Shown here: positions 11,847 through 23,091 of the stretch, piece after piece
Layout: each line of letters opens with the position of its first letter
Numbering within the stretch: the stretch's first letter is position 1
Origin: Rhabditoides inermis
Lineage: Eukaryota; Nematoda; Chromadorea; Rhabditida; Rhabditidae
Reading direction: 5' to 3'
Length of the DNA: 64,000 bases
NCBI GenBank assembly: GCA_963966185.1
Contig: CAWZYM010000254.1
Coordinates: 72,501-136,500 of the forward strand
Notes under the pieces: model-generated
What the model was told of the DNA's origin: nothing
The model's input: only the letters and a program-made list of their open reading frames with translations
Database searches by the model: none
Translations under genes and position numbers: made by a program

Positions 11847-12320
11847 TTAAAGGAATGTACCACTCTGGATTTCGTGTGTAAACTACGACTACCACGTAAA
11901 AGAACATGAGAATACAATCACTTTTCATCAATAAACTATATGCTGAAAATGAAGATAAGGTGTTGAAAACGCATCGCGAAGTTGTGAATTCCGTAGTGAG
12001 AAATACCGAAATATGCCGTAGATGCACTACGCACACTTCTAAAACCAGAAATTTGTATGCTCATATGACTATCAATGATAATCATATGTGCATAAACACA
12101 CAACAACATATGCAACAATTCATTAAATCGTTGCTTTGTGCGTACGGAATGTTCTACGGCACATTCCGCTATTTCTCACTACGTAATACGCGGTGCGTTT
12201 TCAACACCATATTTTCATTTTCAGCATATAGTTTATTGATGAAAAGTGATTGTATTTTCATGTTCTTTTACGTGGTAGTCGTAGTTTACATACGAAATTC
12301 AGAGTGGTACATTCCTTTAA
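11847..12320. mobile_element. palindromic MITE with TTAA ends, nested in the PAT-like element
   Basis: The ends are TTAAAGGAATGTACCACTCTG and its mirror CAGAGTGGTACATTCCTTTAA. The two arms (about 11847-12012 and 12155-12320, roughly 165 bp each) are inverted copies with scattered differences, and a loop of about 140 bp lies between them. No transposase is encoded. The outer TTAA could be the target duplication, as in piggyBac-like elements. It lies 30 bp beyond the recombinase stop codon, so it inserted into, or was carried by, the retrotransposon. Confidence 0.8.
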
Positions 12321-12349
12321 AGGGAAGAAGAGAAAGACGGCGCGCGCGT

Positions 12350-13410
12350 TTAGATGGTCAGGTGGGGGAGATCGCGGATGTAGGAAAGGATGGTGAAAGA
12401 AGACTTCCACCTACCCTTCCTCATGATAGCCTCGAGAGTGACTCCGCCTCGGGCTAGGTCAGATGCCCCGCCCGCGCGAAGAGAATGAGGGGTGAGCAAC
12501 GAATTCAAACCAACAGCGCTGATCATGCGGGCAAACTCGCGTCTGAAGAGGTCAGTGGTGACGGGGCCTTCGTGGTTGAAGTCTTTGATGACAGGGCTGG
12601 GTCCGTTGGCGAGGAGCGGCAGAAGAAGGGCCTCTAGTCCGACGGGACTCTGACGTGAACCGTGGCGTCCTCTCCGGTTTGGTCTGTCTTCGATCTCTGC
12701 AACGAGGTAAGATCAGATAACACAGTGGATGGCTGAGCGTACCCTAAACAGTAGACCCTCCGAAAAAAAGATTTTTTTCTGTATTTTGATATGAATGGCG
12801 TAGAAGTCCGCGTCTTTTGTAACGTCGAGAGTCGTCAGTGCCACGACTTCTGATCCTCTTAGGCATGCCCGGAAGCCGAGAACCACGGCGGCTCCGATGC
12901 GCTTGTCCTTCCTGCACTGGGAGGCTCCCGTCCACTCCACAATGCGCTTGAGGTCCTCGAGGGTGACCGTAGTGTGGTGCTTGGTCGGAAGACGGCATCG
13001 TCTGGCGGCCGAATCGATGAGAGAGACGAGTGGGTAGGCTGGCGATTGACGTGAGGTTTGGCCAGTGGCCCACGCCCATGCTGCGACGATGGTGGGAAGA
13101 GTGGCAAGACCTTAGTTGGCGCTGAGCTTTTGGCCTAGGTACATGGCCAGCGTGAAGCCATCTCCCGGGTCGAGCTCACCGCTGACGGCGAAATCGACTG
13201 AAATACGGTGGTTGCGGATTTTGCCCGATTTTGTGGCTGTCCTACTTACTGAAATTGTGCCACGCGAGCTTGTACGCTGTGATCGTTTTCTCCGCCTTGC
13301 TCTGGTCGTGCCACTGCGCCCACAGCTCCTCGCGGATGCCGAATCGAGCGCCGTTCACGGCGACCTTGTCGAATAGCTGGCTGAGTGGACCTGCAACATA
13401 CACCGTCATC
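12350..13410 (-). pseudogene. tyrosine recombinase of the PAT-like element
   Basis: The enzyme would integrate the circular DNA copy of the element. The minus-strand reading shows the hallmarks in order: an N-terminal helical region (QWHDQSKAEKTITAYKLAW), the first catalytic Arg in ACLRGSEVVAL (about 12850), then TPHSLRAGGASDLA with the H-x-x-R motif (about 12480), GRWKS, and a Tyr in LSYIRDLP close to the C-terminus (stop at 12350). Two introns are likely: one of about 43 bp near 13200-13242 and one near 12690-12760 (acceptor TTTGCAG-like). An in-frame TAA follows LGQKLSAN at about 13110, so this copy is probably dead unless the base is a sequencing error. The N-terminus is uncertain and may begin inside repeat X. 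Confidence 0.8.
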
Positions 13411-13460
13411 ATTTGCGCGACGCATCGCTTGGGCGGAGGCTCTAGAGGGGAGGGAGGGAG

Positions 13461-13702
13461 GACAACGGAACCGTTGTAGATGAAGTTACGTCATATCCCG
13501 TAGGCCCCCGTCACTTCGCCGACCACCACCCTGCGCGCAAAACATTTCAAGTAAGGTATTTTGGCGCGTCTTTGAATACTGTTTTTGTCCCCCCTTCGCA
13601 ATATCCGGGCTAAACCTCATTATGCCTCCGCTCTCTCCGGCATGAAATTTGTAGCCCTCCTATTGTCAACTCATTCATCAGCAATAAAAGGGAGGAACGA
13701 GG
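13461..13702 (+). repeat. internal joined X-Y repeat block
   Basis: Positions 13461-13617 match the right terminal repeat X (16308-16446; shared GTTACGTCATAT..CCGTAGGCCCCCGTCACTTC and GCAATATCCGGGCTAAACCT). Positions 13618-13702 match the left terminal repeat Y. This block equals the junction that would form if the two element ends were joined in a circle. Confidence 0.85.
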
Positions 13703-13744
13703 TAGAATAACATGCTAAGGGTGTGGTGTAGCTCAAAATCCCCC

Positions 13745-15480
13745 CTGCCTCGCATCGATTAGGAGAAACACGAACTCAAAGAGGGTGAAGGGCTTGTCAA
13801 ACGCGTCGTTGCCTGCTGCACTGGGGACGATGAAGTGGGTGCCGGCGGGAACAGAGCGACAGTCACGCACGAAACCCTTCCACCGGGTCCCTCCTGGTTC
13901 GACAAGCATGGGCCACTAAGCGGCGGACTTCCAGGCAGGCACGCCGAGGATAGCCTTGCAGTTCTTCTTGAGGAGGAAGTGAATGGCCCTGAAGGCTAGT
14001 GAGACAGGCGGAACCACCCACAAGAAACTTTTCCAAAGATTGTCGTACCTGAAGCTGTCGCTTCCGGAGCTCCTCGGGCAGCTGAGACGACTTCCGAACC
14101 ATCCGCAGTGGGCGTTCTGGTCGTTGGCAAACACGTCGCAAGTTGGCCATCCCCATTGTTGACAGAGATACCTGAACATGTCCAAATGAAGTCATCTGTG
14201 TCGACTAGGCGCGAGGCTGCGCCATCTTCTTCGTTTTCTTCCCTGGAGACCCATTGGAAACGGACTTTTGCTTCCGCATCTTTGAACGCTCGCACTGCCA
14301 AAGGTGCTTCGTCATGTAGCGTCTTGACCATCGACCCCTCAGTGAGAATAACTACTACAGCACTTGCTGATTCCGGCATTTGTGTGCGAACGAGCGGGCG
14401 GCGAGTACAACCGCTCTTAGCTTTCTCAGTGCACTCGATTCAGATTTTTTCCGTGTCTGAAAGGTTTTGCGCGGCCCTGATGAACAGCTTTCTTTTTTTC
14501 AACACCGCTCCGAAAATTACGTTAGATGCGTTTGATGCAATTTCGATTGAGGGTGCAAACGGCGGGTCGGGAAACGCGCGCATGCAGCCACTGTCGATTT
14601 TGCCTAGCCACCAGCTGATTTCGTCAAGAGCCTCCGGTGGGATAAAGAGGATTGGTAGCAGCTTCTCACCTGCCATCGCACGAGCAAAGTCCAGCTGGGA
14701 AAGCAGTCTCTCAGACTTGAAGATCGGCGGTGCGGCAGAGGAGCGGCAGTCGTTGAGGAGGCGAAGTAAAGTGCGGGAGAGCGCGCCTGGAACGGTTAGA
14801 GTAACAGACAGTATTGTACCGATAGCGGTGCTCAGAGCAGCACCCTGTTTGATAGCAGTTAGTCGCTCGCGCAGAGATTGGAGTCGTCTTTCAACGGGAG
14901 AGACAATGCCTCGGGCAAGATTGATCGAGAAACCGAGCCCATCGATATTCTGAGTGACATTCCATATCGACTCTGTCGGGTATCGACTCTGTCGAAGCCA
15001 GAACGCCTGCTTTCATGAGGTCAGCTCTCACAGCGTTCGCGCCAGCCTCGGAGGATGCATAGATGAGCCCGTCGTCGATGAAAATGGCGACGTGGATACC
15101 CCGAGACTCTCAATGATTTGACAAATTTTGCACAACTTTGGTGAAGACGAACGGGGCCGTGTATAGGCCGTAGTGTAGCACGGTGTAGGCATAGAAACGG
15201 TCTTGCCAGGCAAAACCGAGATAAGGCACGGCAGAAGCATGTGGTACTAGCCACTCGAGAGGTCAAAAAACGCGGCCCAGCCACCGGAGGAAAGATCATA
15301 CCAGATGGTTTTGAGATTATCAAACTTGATGCGCGGGGGCTTGAGAGATTTGTTTCGCTCGGACAGATCGAGAATGAGCCTGAGCTTGCGAGCACTGCTG
15401 ACTGCCACCAAAAGGGGAGACACGAGAATGGGAGCTGCGGAAAAAGGAACTATCGCGCGCGAGGAGAGGAGGTGTGAAAT
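13745..15480 (-). pseudogene. reverse transcriptase / RNase H of the PAT-like element, frameshifted
   Basis: The reading must change frame several times. Near 15400-15250 it shows LRLILDLSERNKSLKPP and AAFFDLSSG. Next come AWQDRFYAYTVLHYGLYTAP and FIDDGLIYAS, the F/Y-x-D-D catalytic core, at about 15090-15065. The thumb and connection region runs to about 14440 (PILFIPPEALDEISWW). The RNase H-like part follows (ILTEGSMVKTLHDEAPL; RFQWVSREENEEDGAASRL). The last part, at about 14185-13745, is the DIRS-type extension with CDVFANDQNAHC, FLWVVPPVSLAFRAI and KNCKAILGVPAWK. It is interrupted by one in-frame TAG at about 13920. Confidence 0.75.
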
Positions 15481-15589
15481 TTCCGCAGAGACAAAATTTG
15501 AGTGCGCAATCGCTGAGGCCCGATTAGCTCCCGCGCACCCAGAGGCAGGTTCCGACAGAAAAAGCTACTGGTAGCCTGAGGCAATAACA

Positions 15590-15613
15590 GAGAGAGAGAG
15601 AGAGAGAGAGAGA
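15590..15613. repeat. (GA)n microsatellite
   Basis: GA dinucleotide run of about 24 bp between the Gag-like and RT segments of the element. Confidence 0.9.
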
Positions 15614-15706
15614 ACTGGGAAGCATAAATATCACGCCAGAAATCAATGTTATCGCTAACAAAAGAGGCGAGGGAACCAGTAACAAACTGACCCGCATTAG
15701 TGCTTC

Positions 15707-16263
15707 CTATCGGAGTGGCGTCCTCAAAACGAACGATCGGGCGAACGCCTCTTTTCGGCTCGGTCGAGGCGGTCGTAGAGCGCGGAGAGAGTCGGCAATC
15801 CTGCGAGGCTGAGTGCTCCTGTCAGCCTCGCAGGTCCGAAAGGGCTGCTCGACCTTACGCTTCTTCTCAGCCGGCGCGGCGGTCGACATCATTGCTACCG
15901 CCAACTGCAGAGGGTCTCCGCCGGGTCCAGTGGCAGCAGAGAGCATGTGCATCCGGTCATACACGTCGTGCACACGCCTGTCCTTATCCGCGAGGCCGAG
16001 GAGCTTCTCTCTGTCTCCAAGTTCTTGATCGCTTCGCCGATGAGCTTGTTCTTCTCGTACGCGTCCGAGGAAAATTTGGCGTTGTCGAGGATATTCAGAT
16101 TCTGGTTGATGACGTCCAACTGACGGTTAAAGCTTTGGTTTTTCCCATAAGAAAAGGGGGTCCGGTGAAAAGGAGCGTCTCCGCCCGCGATGAACAAAGC
16201 GAGGACCTTGCGCTGCTTCTCGTTGAAACCAGCGGCTGCAGCGGCGGCGAGTTTGGCGTCCAT
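15707..16263 (-). pseudogene. Gag-like ORF of the PAT-like element
   Basis: Starts at the Met of MDAKLAAAAAAGFNEKQRK and contains DAPFHRTPFSYGKNQSFNRQ, then LDVINQNLNILDNAKFSSDA. A frameshift near 16015 moves to the frame KLLGLADKDRRVHDVYDRMH, which ends with a basic AEKKRKVEQ patch resembling a nuclear localisation signal. Assignment as Gag rests on position directly after terminal repeat X and before RT, not on recognised family residues. Confidence 0.6.
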
Positions 16264-16307
16264 GCTGAAAATGACGTAGAAAAAACGGCGATGGCGACCA
16301 CACACGA

Positions 16308-16446
16308 CCAACGGAACCGTCGTAGATGAGGTTACGTCATATTCCGTAGGCCCCCGTCACTTCTGACCGCGCCGCGAAGTAAGGCATTTTGACGCGTCTT
16401 TGAATACTGATTTTGTCCCCTCTTTGCAATATCCGGGCTAAACCTT
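16308..16446 (+). repeat. split direct repeat X, terminal copy
   Basis: Matches 13461-13617 from ACGGAACCGT to GCTAAACCT with a small internal length difference. It marks the 5' end of the minus-strand element. Confidence 0.85.
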
Positions 16447-18126
16447 ATATGCTTACAACAAACTGCCTTCACATTACACGTAATAAATGAGATTACACAA
16501 TACTTGTATGGGGTATACAAACATGCCTACCTACCTACATCAAATAGCTTCTCCTTTTCTTTGTTTCGTCAATATGTTTTTCATGATTTATCAGCTCATA
16601 AATGTGGTCTCAATTTGTGGAAAACTAATTATCGATTGTTTCTAACGTTGCAATGTGACTGTGTGGCGGCGTGGCTTGATACCAAGACTCAGCATTTTGC
16701 CAAAGGGAAAGAGCCATAAAAGAGGGAGTTGGAGGTATATTTGCGTATTCACTCATCTTTAACTGGCAATTAGTCCGGGTGGCAATTCCTGGATGTGTTC
16801 AAAATGGTCCAAATTTCAAAAATAAGATGTCATTTTACTTGTCTGAACGAGACAAAAACAGTGCAACAAAAATCGTAGCTGGTTTCTCAAATAACGCCGT
16901 GCGCAAACGAGACTGGTCTGAAAGCGTGGACTTCATGGTGTTAGTTGCTTATGTCCTTATGAGACCTCTTTTTGAAGCTCTAAATGTTTGTGACAAACTG
17001 AGAACAATTTTGGATTGAGCAATTTTTAATTCATGAAGTTGAAGTGGGGAAGTCAGATATGTTATCGCGTCGCAGTCTCGCCCGCCTGTGGCAGGGCACA
17101 GCCAGAGAGACGCGACTCCTCTACGCCCCGCCCCCTCCCCTCTCGCACCGGGTTCTCGAAACAAGAGTCGTGTGTGAAAAAGTTGTGAAAATCATGAAAA
17201 GGAAATGCTGAAACAACGTTATCATAAAATGGAGTGAAAGCTCAAATAAGAGTGACTGGATGCGGCGAAGAGTCTTGTTTTTCGCGGGATCAATCATCAA
17301 TCATCTATGAAAATCTGATGTGAGAAACTGAGTAATGTACCATATTAACCTAATCTGGCTACAGTATCCTACATCCGTCTGTCTCAATGGCGAAATAGGA
17401 AGATATCGTGTGTGGGCCCACACGGTCCCACACCGGGGGCACAGAGTGAGCCCGTCGGGCCCACACGGTCCCACACCGGGGACACTCAGTGGGACCGCCG
17501 GTCCCACAGGGTGTGAGCCCGGAAAAATCAAAATCAAAATTTCAAAATTCTGTAAACGCAGATCGATGCGGAATGCTTTTCTCATTATGCATACAAAATT
17601 TCATAAGAAAATATTTCGATATGATCGAATACGGGGCGCGGGCCCACTCGGGCCCACACCGGGGGCACTCGGGCCCACACTTTTGCTATTCCATGTGGCG
17701 AGTAGTGTACCATGTGTGTTTTTGCAATATTTTGAAGCGTTTGATGTCAGCGATAGCTGTACTGTACATATGTATAAAAAAGTAACAGAGAGTCAGGCAA
17801 GAGTCGACTGGCCTAATTAGTGAACCACTTCCGTCACACATAGGAAACGATCAAAGTGGCGTGTATGCCACATGTTTTTACCCATTGAGCAAACAACCTA
17901 ACACTGGCAGTTTTCGTTATTGTCTCTTGATAACGGAAAATAACGGAAGCTTACAAAGGTTTTGAAAATATCGACATTACTTCCTTAAATAGATATACAA
18001 TTTTGAACGTTTATGTGCGTGATTGCAGTACCTCCTTTAATAGTAGTCTTTAATCTCAAATCATGTGTTCTTGTTAATTCACCTGTTAAGTGAACACGTT
18101 TGTAAGACAATCTTCTCTTATTTTCA
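16447..18126. other. no gene seen; GC-rich GGGCCCACAC repeat cluster
   Basis: No splice-bounded coding segments. At 17412-17520 and again at 17636-17682 a unit of the type GGGCCCACAC(C)GGGGGCAC recurs about six times with variations, in otherwise AT-rich DNA. The Gly-Pro-rich translation is an artefact of this repeat. Confidence 0.55.
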
Positions 18127-19586
18127 TAGCAAAAGTGGCGGCCAAAAAGGTATCACCTTTGGCTAATGTTCTCTGAAACTATTCGAACGAAAGATATAAT
18201 GCTCCATATTGATCCCCCTCTATTATCCCGATTACAGTAGGCGGATTACTGTATTCACAAAATTATTATTTTCTCGTGTTCAAATTTAAAAATTTCCTGT
18301 GATCTAACCACACTTCCTAAAATGTTCTACCCACTATTCTTGGGTAGAACCATTCATTGGGCATCCAAAACACTTTGATTTCATATCACATGATTTATTA
18401 CTACAATTTGAAAAAGCGATAAGGAAACAACATCAAAACATTGCAAAACTCTGATTTCAACAAAGCCTAACTGTACTATAAAATGATATAATGACCCGAA
18501 ACTTTCTCAGTACATTGTTGGGTGTCCCTTGTTTTTGATCACGGCCTGGCAGCGGCGGAGCATCGAATCGATCAGCTTGTGGAGGGTCGCAAGGTCGAAC
18601 CTCTTTTATTCCTGTCTGAGCAACGCGAACTTCTCGTCCTCATCCTTGACCCGCACCTTGCGAGTCCGTCGATCGAGCTTTTTCCAGAGCTGTTCGATCG
18701 GGTTGAGGTCCGGCGACTGGCTCGGCGACTCCATGACTCTCAACTTGCCCTTGTTGAACACGTCCTGAAAGAGTATCGTGCAATGACAAAATTGCACATT
18801 TCTATAAACCGACCTTGTTGGGCTTAGAGGAGTTCTTAGGGTCATTGTTCGACAGACTCATGTTCGGAACTACGTCTACCAGCTAGACAATGACCGAAAG
18901 AACTTTTCTAAGCTCATCAAAGTCGGTTTATAGAGATGTGCAATTCCGTCATTGCACGATACTCTTTTAGGACGTGTTCAACAAGGGCAAGTGGAGAGTC
19001 ATAGAGTCGCCGAGCCAGTCGCCGGACCTCAACTCGATCGAACAGCTCTGGGAAAAGCTCGATCGACGGACTCGACCTCGCGACCCTCCTCAAGCTGATC
19101 GATTCGATGCTCCGCCGCTGCCAGGCCGTGATCAAAAACAAGAAACACCCGACGATGTACTAAAAGAGTTTCGGGTCATTATACTATTTTATAGTACAGT
19201 TATGCCAGTTCGAAACTAGAGTTTTGCAATGTTTTGATGTTGTTTCTTTATTGCTTAATCAACTTATAGTAATAAATTTTGTGATATGAAATCATGGTGT
19301 TTTTGGATGCCCAATGAATGGTTCTACCAAAAAAGGTGGGTAGAACATTTTTGGAAGTGTGGTTTGATCACAGGAAATTTTCAAATTTAAACACGAGAAA
19401 ATAATGATTTTGTGAATACAGTGATCCGCCTACTGTAACCGGGAGAATAGAAGGAGGTCAATGAGCATGCTATCAGGTCCGAATGAAGTCCAGAAAACGG
19501 TGTGCGAAAGATGGGAGCTCTATCTTTCATTTGAAAAGTTTTAGAGAGCAAAAACCAAAGTGTGATACTTTTTTGACTTCCACTGT
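18127..19586. mobile_element. palindromic Tc1/mariner-like remnant
   Basis: Two inverted arms (about 18127-18840 and 18900-19586) each contain a transposon half. The outer right end is CAGTGGAAGTCAAAAAAGTA (read inward from 19585, flanked by TA); the left has the diverged AAAGTGGCGGCCAAAAAGG. Both arms carry the Tc1-type transposase C-terminus ending in PSQSPDLNPIEQLW: minus strand 18845-18606, plus strand 18974-19080 with PDLNSIEQLW. The catalytic Glu of DDE is in the NPIE block. The arms have diverged, so the inversion is old. No intact transposase. Confidence 0.75.
18606..18845 (-). pseudogene. Tc1-like transposase C-terminal fragment
   Basis: Holds VFNKGKLRVMESPSQSPDLN followed by PIEQLWKKLDRRTRK, typical of the DDE_3 C-terminal catalytic region. 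It lacks the N-terminal DNA-binding part. The mirrored plus-strand copy at 18974-19219 is more degraded. Confidence 0.75.
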
Positions 19587-19775
19587 ATATCTGAGAAACT
19601 GAAACACACGTACACAAAATGAAATGATATAAACCACTTCTTAGCGTTTTTGTTTAAAATGAAAAGTGATTTGCCGCTAAAGCAACTCCGGCCGCTAAAG
19701 CAACTCCGCAGCTTCACTGGAAGAAGAAGAGCGGCCGCGTGACGTGGACGAAGATGGTGCATCGAGAAGGTCAAC

Positions 19776-19955
19776 AAAAAGCAGATAAGCGCAAGAGACG
19801 AGGAGTTCCGAGCCGCGTGGCAGCATAGCCGTGCGGGCTACCTGGAGGGCATGGCGCACGACCGCAGCAAGTGGTCGTCACTGGTTTCAGCGATTTAGCC
19901 GGCTAAGGACGTTACCGTCCAGACAATGTCAAGCCGAGGAGTGAGTGAAGGAGTG
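19776..19955 (+). mobile_element. LINE 3' end fragment
   Basis: Translates to RDEEFRAAWQHSRAGYLEG and then HDRSKWSSLVSAI, followed by a stop, an untranslated tail and GAGGAGTGAGTGA. It matches the fragment at 25268-25431 and the 3' end of 27655-28076. This fits a 5'-truncated non-LTR retrotransposon. Confidence 0.65.
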
Positions 19956-21519
19956 AGCAAAACATTTGAAGTCAACAGAAACCGAACTGCGTGCTCAATG
20001 CAACAACGTTTAATAAGTAATAAGTTCGCACTGATGAGCTCGAAATTTTCATTAAAAAACATCGATGATTGTAGATAGTTATAGGCCATCCCCCCGCTTC
20101 ATCATACGGCAGTCCCCTTACCGAATGTTACCCATACACCTTTAAATGGCATTATCGTCAGTCCAACTTCATTCAGCAGCAGTGATTTTTCGCTTGGCGG
20201 TCTCACTGCACGTTTTTCGCAGCGCGAGCGCAGGCTAATGACTTTATAACTCCGTTTGGAACAGGTCAATTAGTTCGCCCTTTTCACAGTAGATTCCCAG
20301 AAGTATTCCCTACGAACGCTTGTTTTCCGATTTTTGATATCTATAAAACTAAATTGTATAACAATCGATAACGCTTAAAACCGTGTATTTCTATAATGAC
20401 AAACTATTTTCGAAAAAACTTTCTTTGGAATTAAGCTGAAGGGCTGAAATTTGAACATGTTGTGTAAAGACCTATCTCAAGAATCGCTTGTTTTTCGATT
20501 TTTGAAAATTGCTCATTGTACAGTAATCCATGACAAAAATCGAGAAATGCCGTTGAAAATGCATTATTTTCTCGTCATTTCCTCATTGTCTGGTTCGCCC
20601 GGCAATAATGCCGTAAGATGAAAAGGGGGGATGACCTATACTATACAGTATACTGAATAAAATGCACTGCGTTAATATCTCTAACTCGCTGATCCTCTCA
20701 GATAGGTTGTATTGTGGCTGAAATAAGAAGACGAGACGACGAGACCACTCATACTGACTTAAGGACCGCCGCAGAGACGAGGCAACTTCCGAGCGACCTA
20801 AAGCTACTGTGAATCACTTCAAAATAGTTTCTGAAAAAAAACTGTTGAACACGCATCAGTTACGTAATCATGTGGAAGACGGAACTGGAGAACTGGGTGT
20901 TTCGGCTGATGTCTGCGTGTGAACGACCATTGCTTGCAGAGTGGACAGGGAGCCAGAAGTAGAAGTCATACTCAACTTTTTCTGGCAAAAGACCCTCAGT
21001 TCCTCAGTCAGAAAATCTCATAAGAAAAATCCTCAGAAAGTGCCTTTTGTATCATAAAGCGGCTTTTGTGGAGAGAAGAAGGGAGAGAGGAAAGGGAGAG
21101 GTTCAACATTGTTCACAATTCTCTCACTATCAAGCCTAAATGCCGATGTATCCTCTATTTTCTCAAGTTCATGGTTTTCCTCTTGATCGATATGTCGTTT
21201 CTAAACACGTTTTTGCTGCTTCCACACTTTCGTTATCTGATCCTGTTATCTGATATTCTGACTGTCGTTAACACTTGTCGTGTTTTGTTTTATGTGTCTG
21301 TGTCCTTCCGTACTCTTCTTTTCCGCAGAGAAAATGTCGTGCTATTCTCATGCTTCTATTATCATGCTATGTATGTGAGCATCCATTGGCCTATGATGAA
21401 TCTTGTCTTTTAACAGCCGTTGCTCAGTAACCAAATTTCAAAAAGTTTAGTTTGTTTGTCTGACTTTACTTTTCTTGACTCTGTTGTTCCATTACTTATT
21501 TCCAATCTTTCAGTGTTCC
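19956..21519. other. no gene seen upstream of receptor copy 2
   Basis: AT-rich intergenic sequence. Apparent short frames at 21066-21500 lack splice support and similarity to the receptors until exon 1 at 21520. Confidence 0.5.
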
Positions 21520-23091
21520 ATGTGCATTTCCCGGCAGCACTGTGTGATTGCTTATTTCACTGCTGCAGCAGCTATCACAGTGAATTTACTACTCTCGCTG
21601 CTGATTGTTTTCAAGGTCTCTTGTTATTGTTTACTAGTCAAAAGTGTCATAACGTTTCTCTAATCTATTGCCAGACTCGCGCGAAAATCGGTAGCTACAA
21701 GTATCTCCTTCTCATCTTCGCACTGTTCAGCGTTGTCTACTCACTCATCACCGTTGCTATCATGCCTGTGAGGGAAATTGCATACATTGTAGAAAACACA
21801 AAACGAAGAAAATACGGATTGTTTGAGATGCGTCACACGCACGGCACTGCATACGCAATGTTCGTGGCAGGTCCTTTTTCAAACTGGAAGTACGCAGACT
21901 ACTTGGCGTCGCTCTACCGTCTTATTTATACACAGTCCATCATTCTTCTTACCTATCATTTCGTTTATCGTTACGTCCATTTTTGCAAGTAAATACTCTC
22001 ACTCTATAGAGTCGAATTATGGTTTTGTAGAAACGAGTACATGCACTTTTTTAAACGCGAATACGTCCCTATGCATGCACTTTTATTTGTGGCAATCAGC
22101 ATGGTTTGGAGTACTGTAATTCACCTGGGATTGACCGCTAATCGAGAGGAACTCAAGTTAGCTAGAGCTCTTTTCTGTGTGAAATGATGTTTGCACTTTG
22201 TCAGAATCTACATGCGACAAACACTGTGGGATAATTACGGCGTGAATACGAGTTCAACAAAAATGGTTGGCGCAATTTATTGGGTGAGAAACTTTTTTTC
22301 GGGGAAAATGATTATAACTTGCAGTATCCCGATTCTTACGGAAACGTGCTATTTCAATGGCCCTCGTTTATAGGACAAGTGGGAATTTTTTGTATTCTCT
22401 GCCCAATGACAGGTGAAAAATTTCGAATAGATAACTTTGATACATTTTTTGATGACATCATACAAACCATGAAGTGAAAATTCCTTATCCATCCAGGAAT
22501 CATTCTGTTCTGTGGTACGAAAGTCTTTTTTAAACTTCGGAACAAAAATCTGTCAGAAAGGACGCGCAAACTTCAGAGAAAACTTTTCAAAGCGCTTCTT
22601 ATTCAAGTAAGCCACTTTTAAAGCTGCGTCATTTCTTTTTTTAATCAGGTGCAAATGCCAATGCTCTTTCTATACATACCCTGCTTATCGTCCATGATAT
22701 TCCCTATGTTTGACGTATCAATTGAGACATTTACCAAGTACTCTGTTCACGCTTTCGGAATGTATCCAGGTAGATGATAACTTGCATATATACAACACAG
22801 ACCAATAACGTTTGCAGTTTTTGATGCGCTGTTTCTTATTTATGCAACGGGAGACTACCGAAGAGCGGTTGTCAAGTGAGTGAATGAAAACAACATAGAG
22901 ACATGTAGGTTCACCAGTTACAACCGTCATTAGACAACAAAACCACTATAAAGTGTCGTTACTAAACGATGTATGTTACTAAACTTTGTATGTTTTGTAG
23001 GACAGTCACGTGCGGCAGTTGTCGCGTCAACAGCGATCGTCCGGCCAAGTCGCGTACCTTGACCGCCGAAGCACCGGAGACGCCCAAGTGA
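21520..23091 (+). CDS. Str-type seven-transmembrane chemoreceptor (copy 2)
   Basis: Ten exons with the same phases as copy 1: 21520-21615, 21675-21767, 21828-21988, 22031-22156, 22205-22283, 22325-22412, 22497-22606, 22649-22769, 22818-22875 and 23001-23091. Conserved blocks are MCISRQHCVIAYFTAAA, SYKYLLLIFALFSVVYSL, MRHTHGTAYAMFVAG, YHFVYRYVHFCK and FLYIPCLSSMIFPMFD. The protein ends GDYRRAVVK plus a short tail with VTCGSCR. Predicted to be an intact plasma-membrane receptor of about 345 residues. A TTTCAG acceptor 6 bp before the ATG suggests trans-splicing. No reading-frame defects seen. Confidence 0.85.

Larger units (their letters stand above)
11319..16446 (-). mobile_element. DIRS/PAT-like tyrosine-recombinase retrotransposon, decayed
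   Basis: Read on the minus strand the order is: terminal repeat X (16446-16308), Gag-like ORF, RT/RNase H region, an internal block of Y then X (13702-13461), tyrosine recombinase, terminal repeat Y (11402-11319). An internal Y-X block that joins the two terminal halves is the split-direct-repeat layout known for PAT-like members of the DIRS order. Such elements integrate by a tyrosine recombinase rather than a DDE integrase. Frameshifts and in-frame stops are present in gag, RT and the recombinase, so this copy appears inactive. A palindromic MITE (11847-12320) sits in its 3' region. Confidence 0.85.

Noticed and set aside
14108..14953. 281-residue plus-strand open frame
   Set aside because: It is antisense to the RT/RNase H region of the PAT-like element, where the minus strand carries the recognisable retroelement motifs.
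17335..17820. collagen-like Gly-Pro-x reading frame
   Set aside because: The Gly/Pro pattern comes from GGGCCCACACCGGGG nucleotide repeats, changes frame freely, and has no signal peptide or continuous Gly-x-y repeat.
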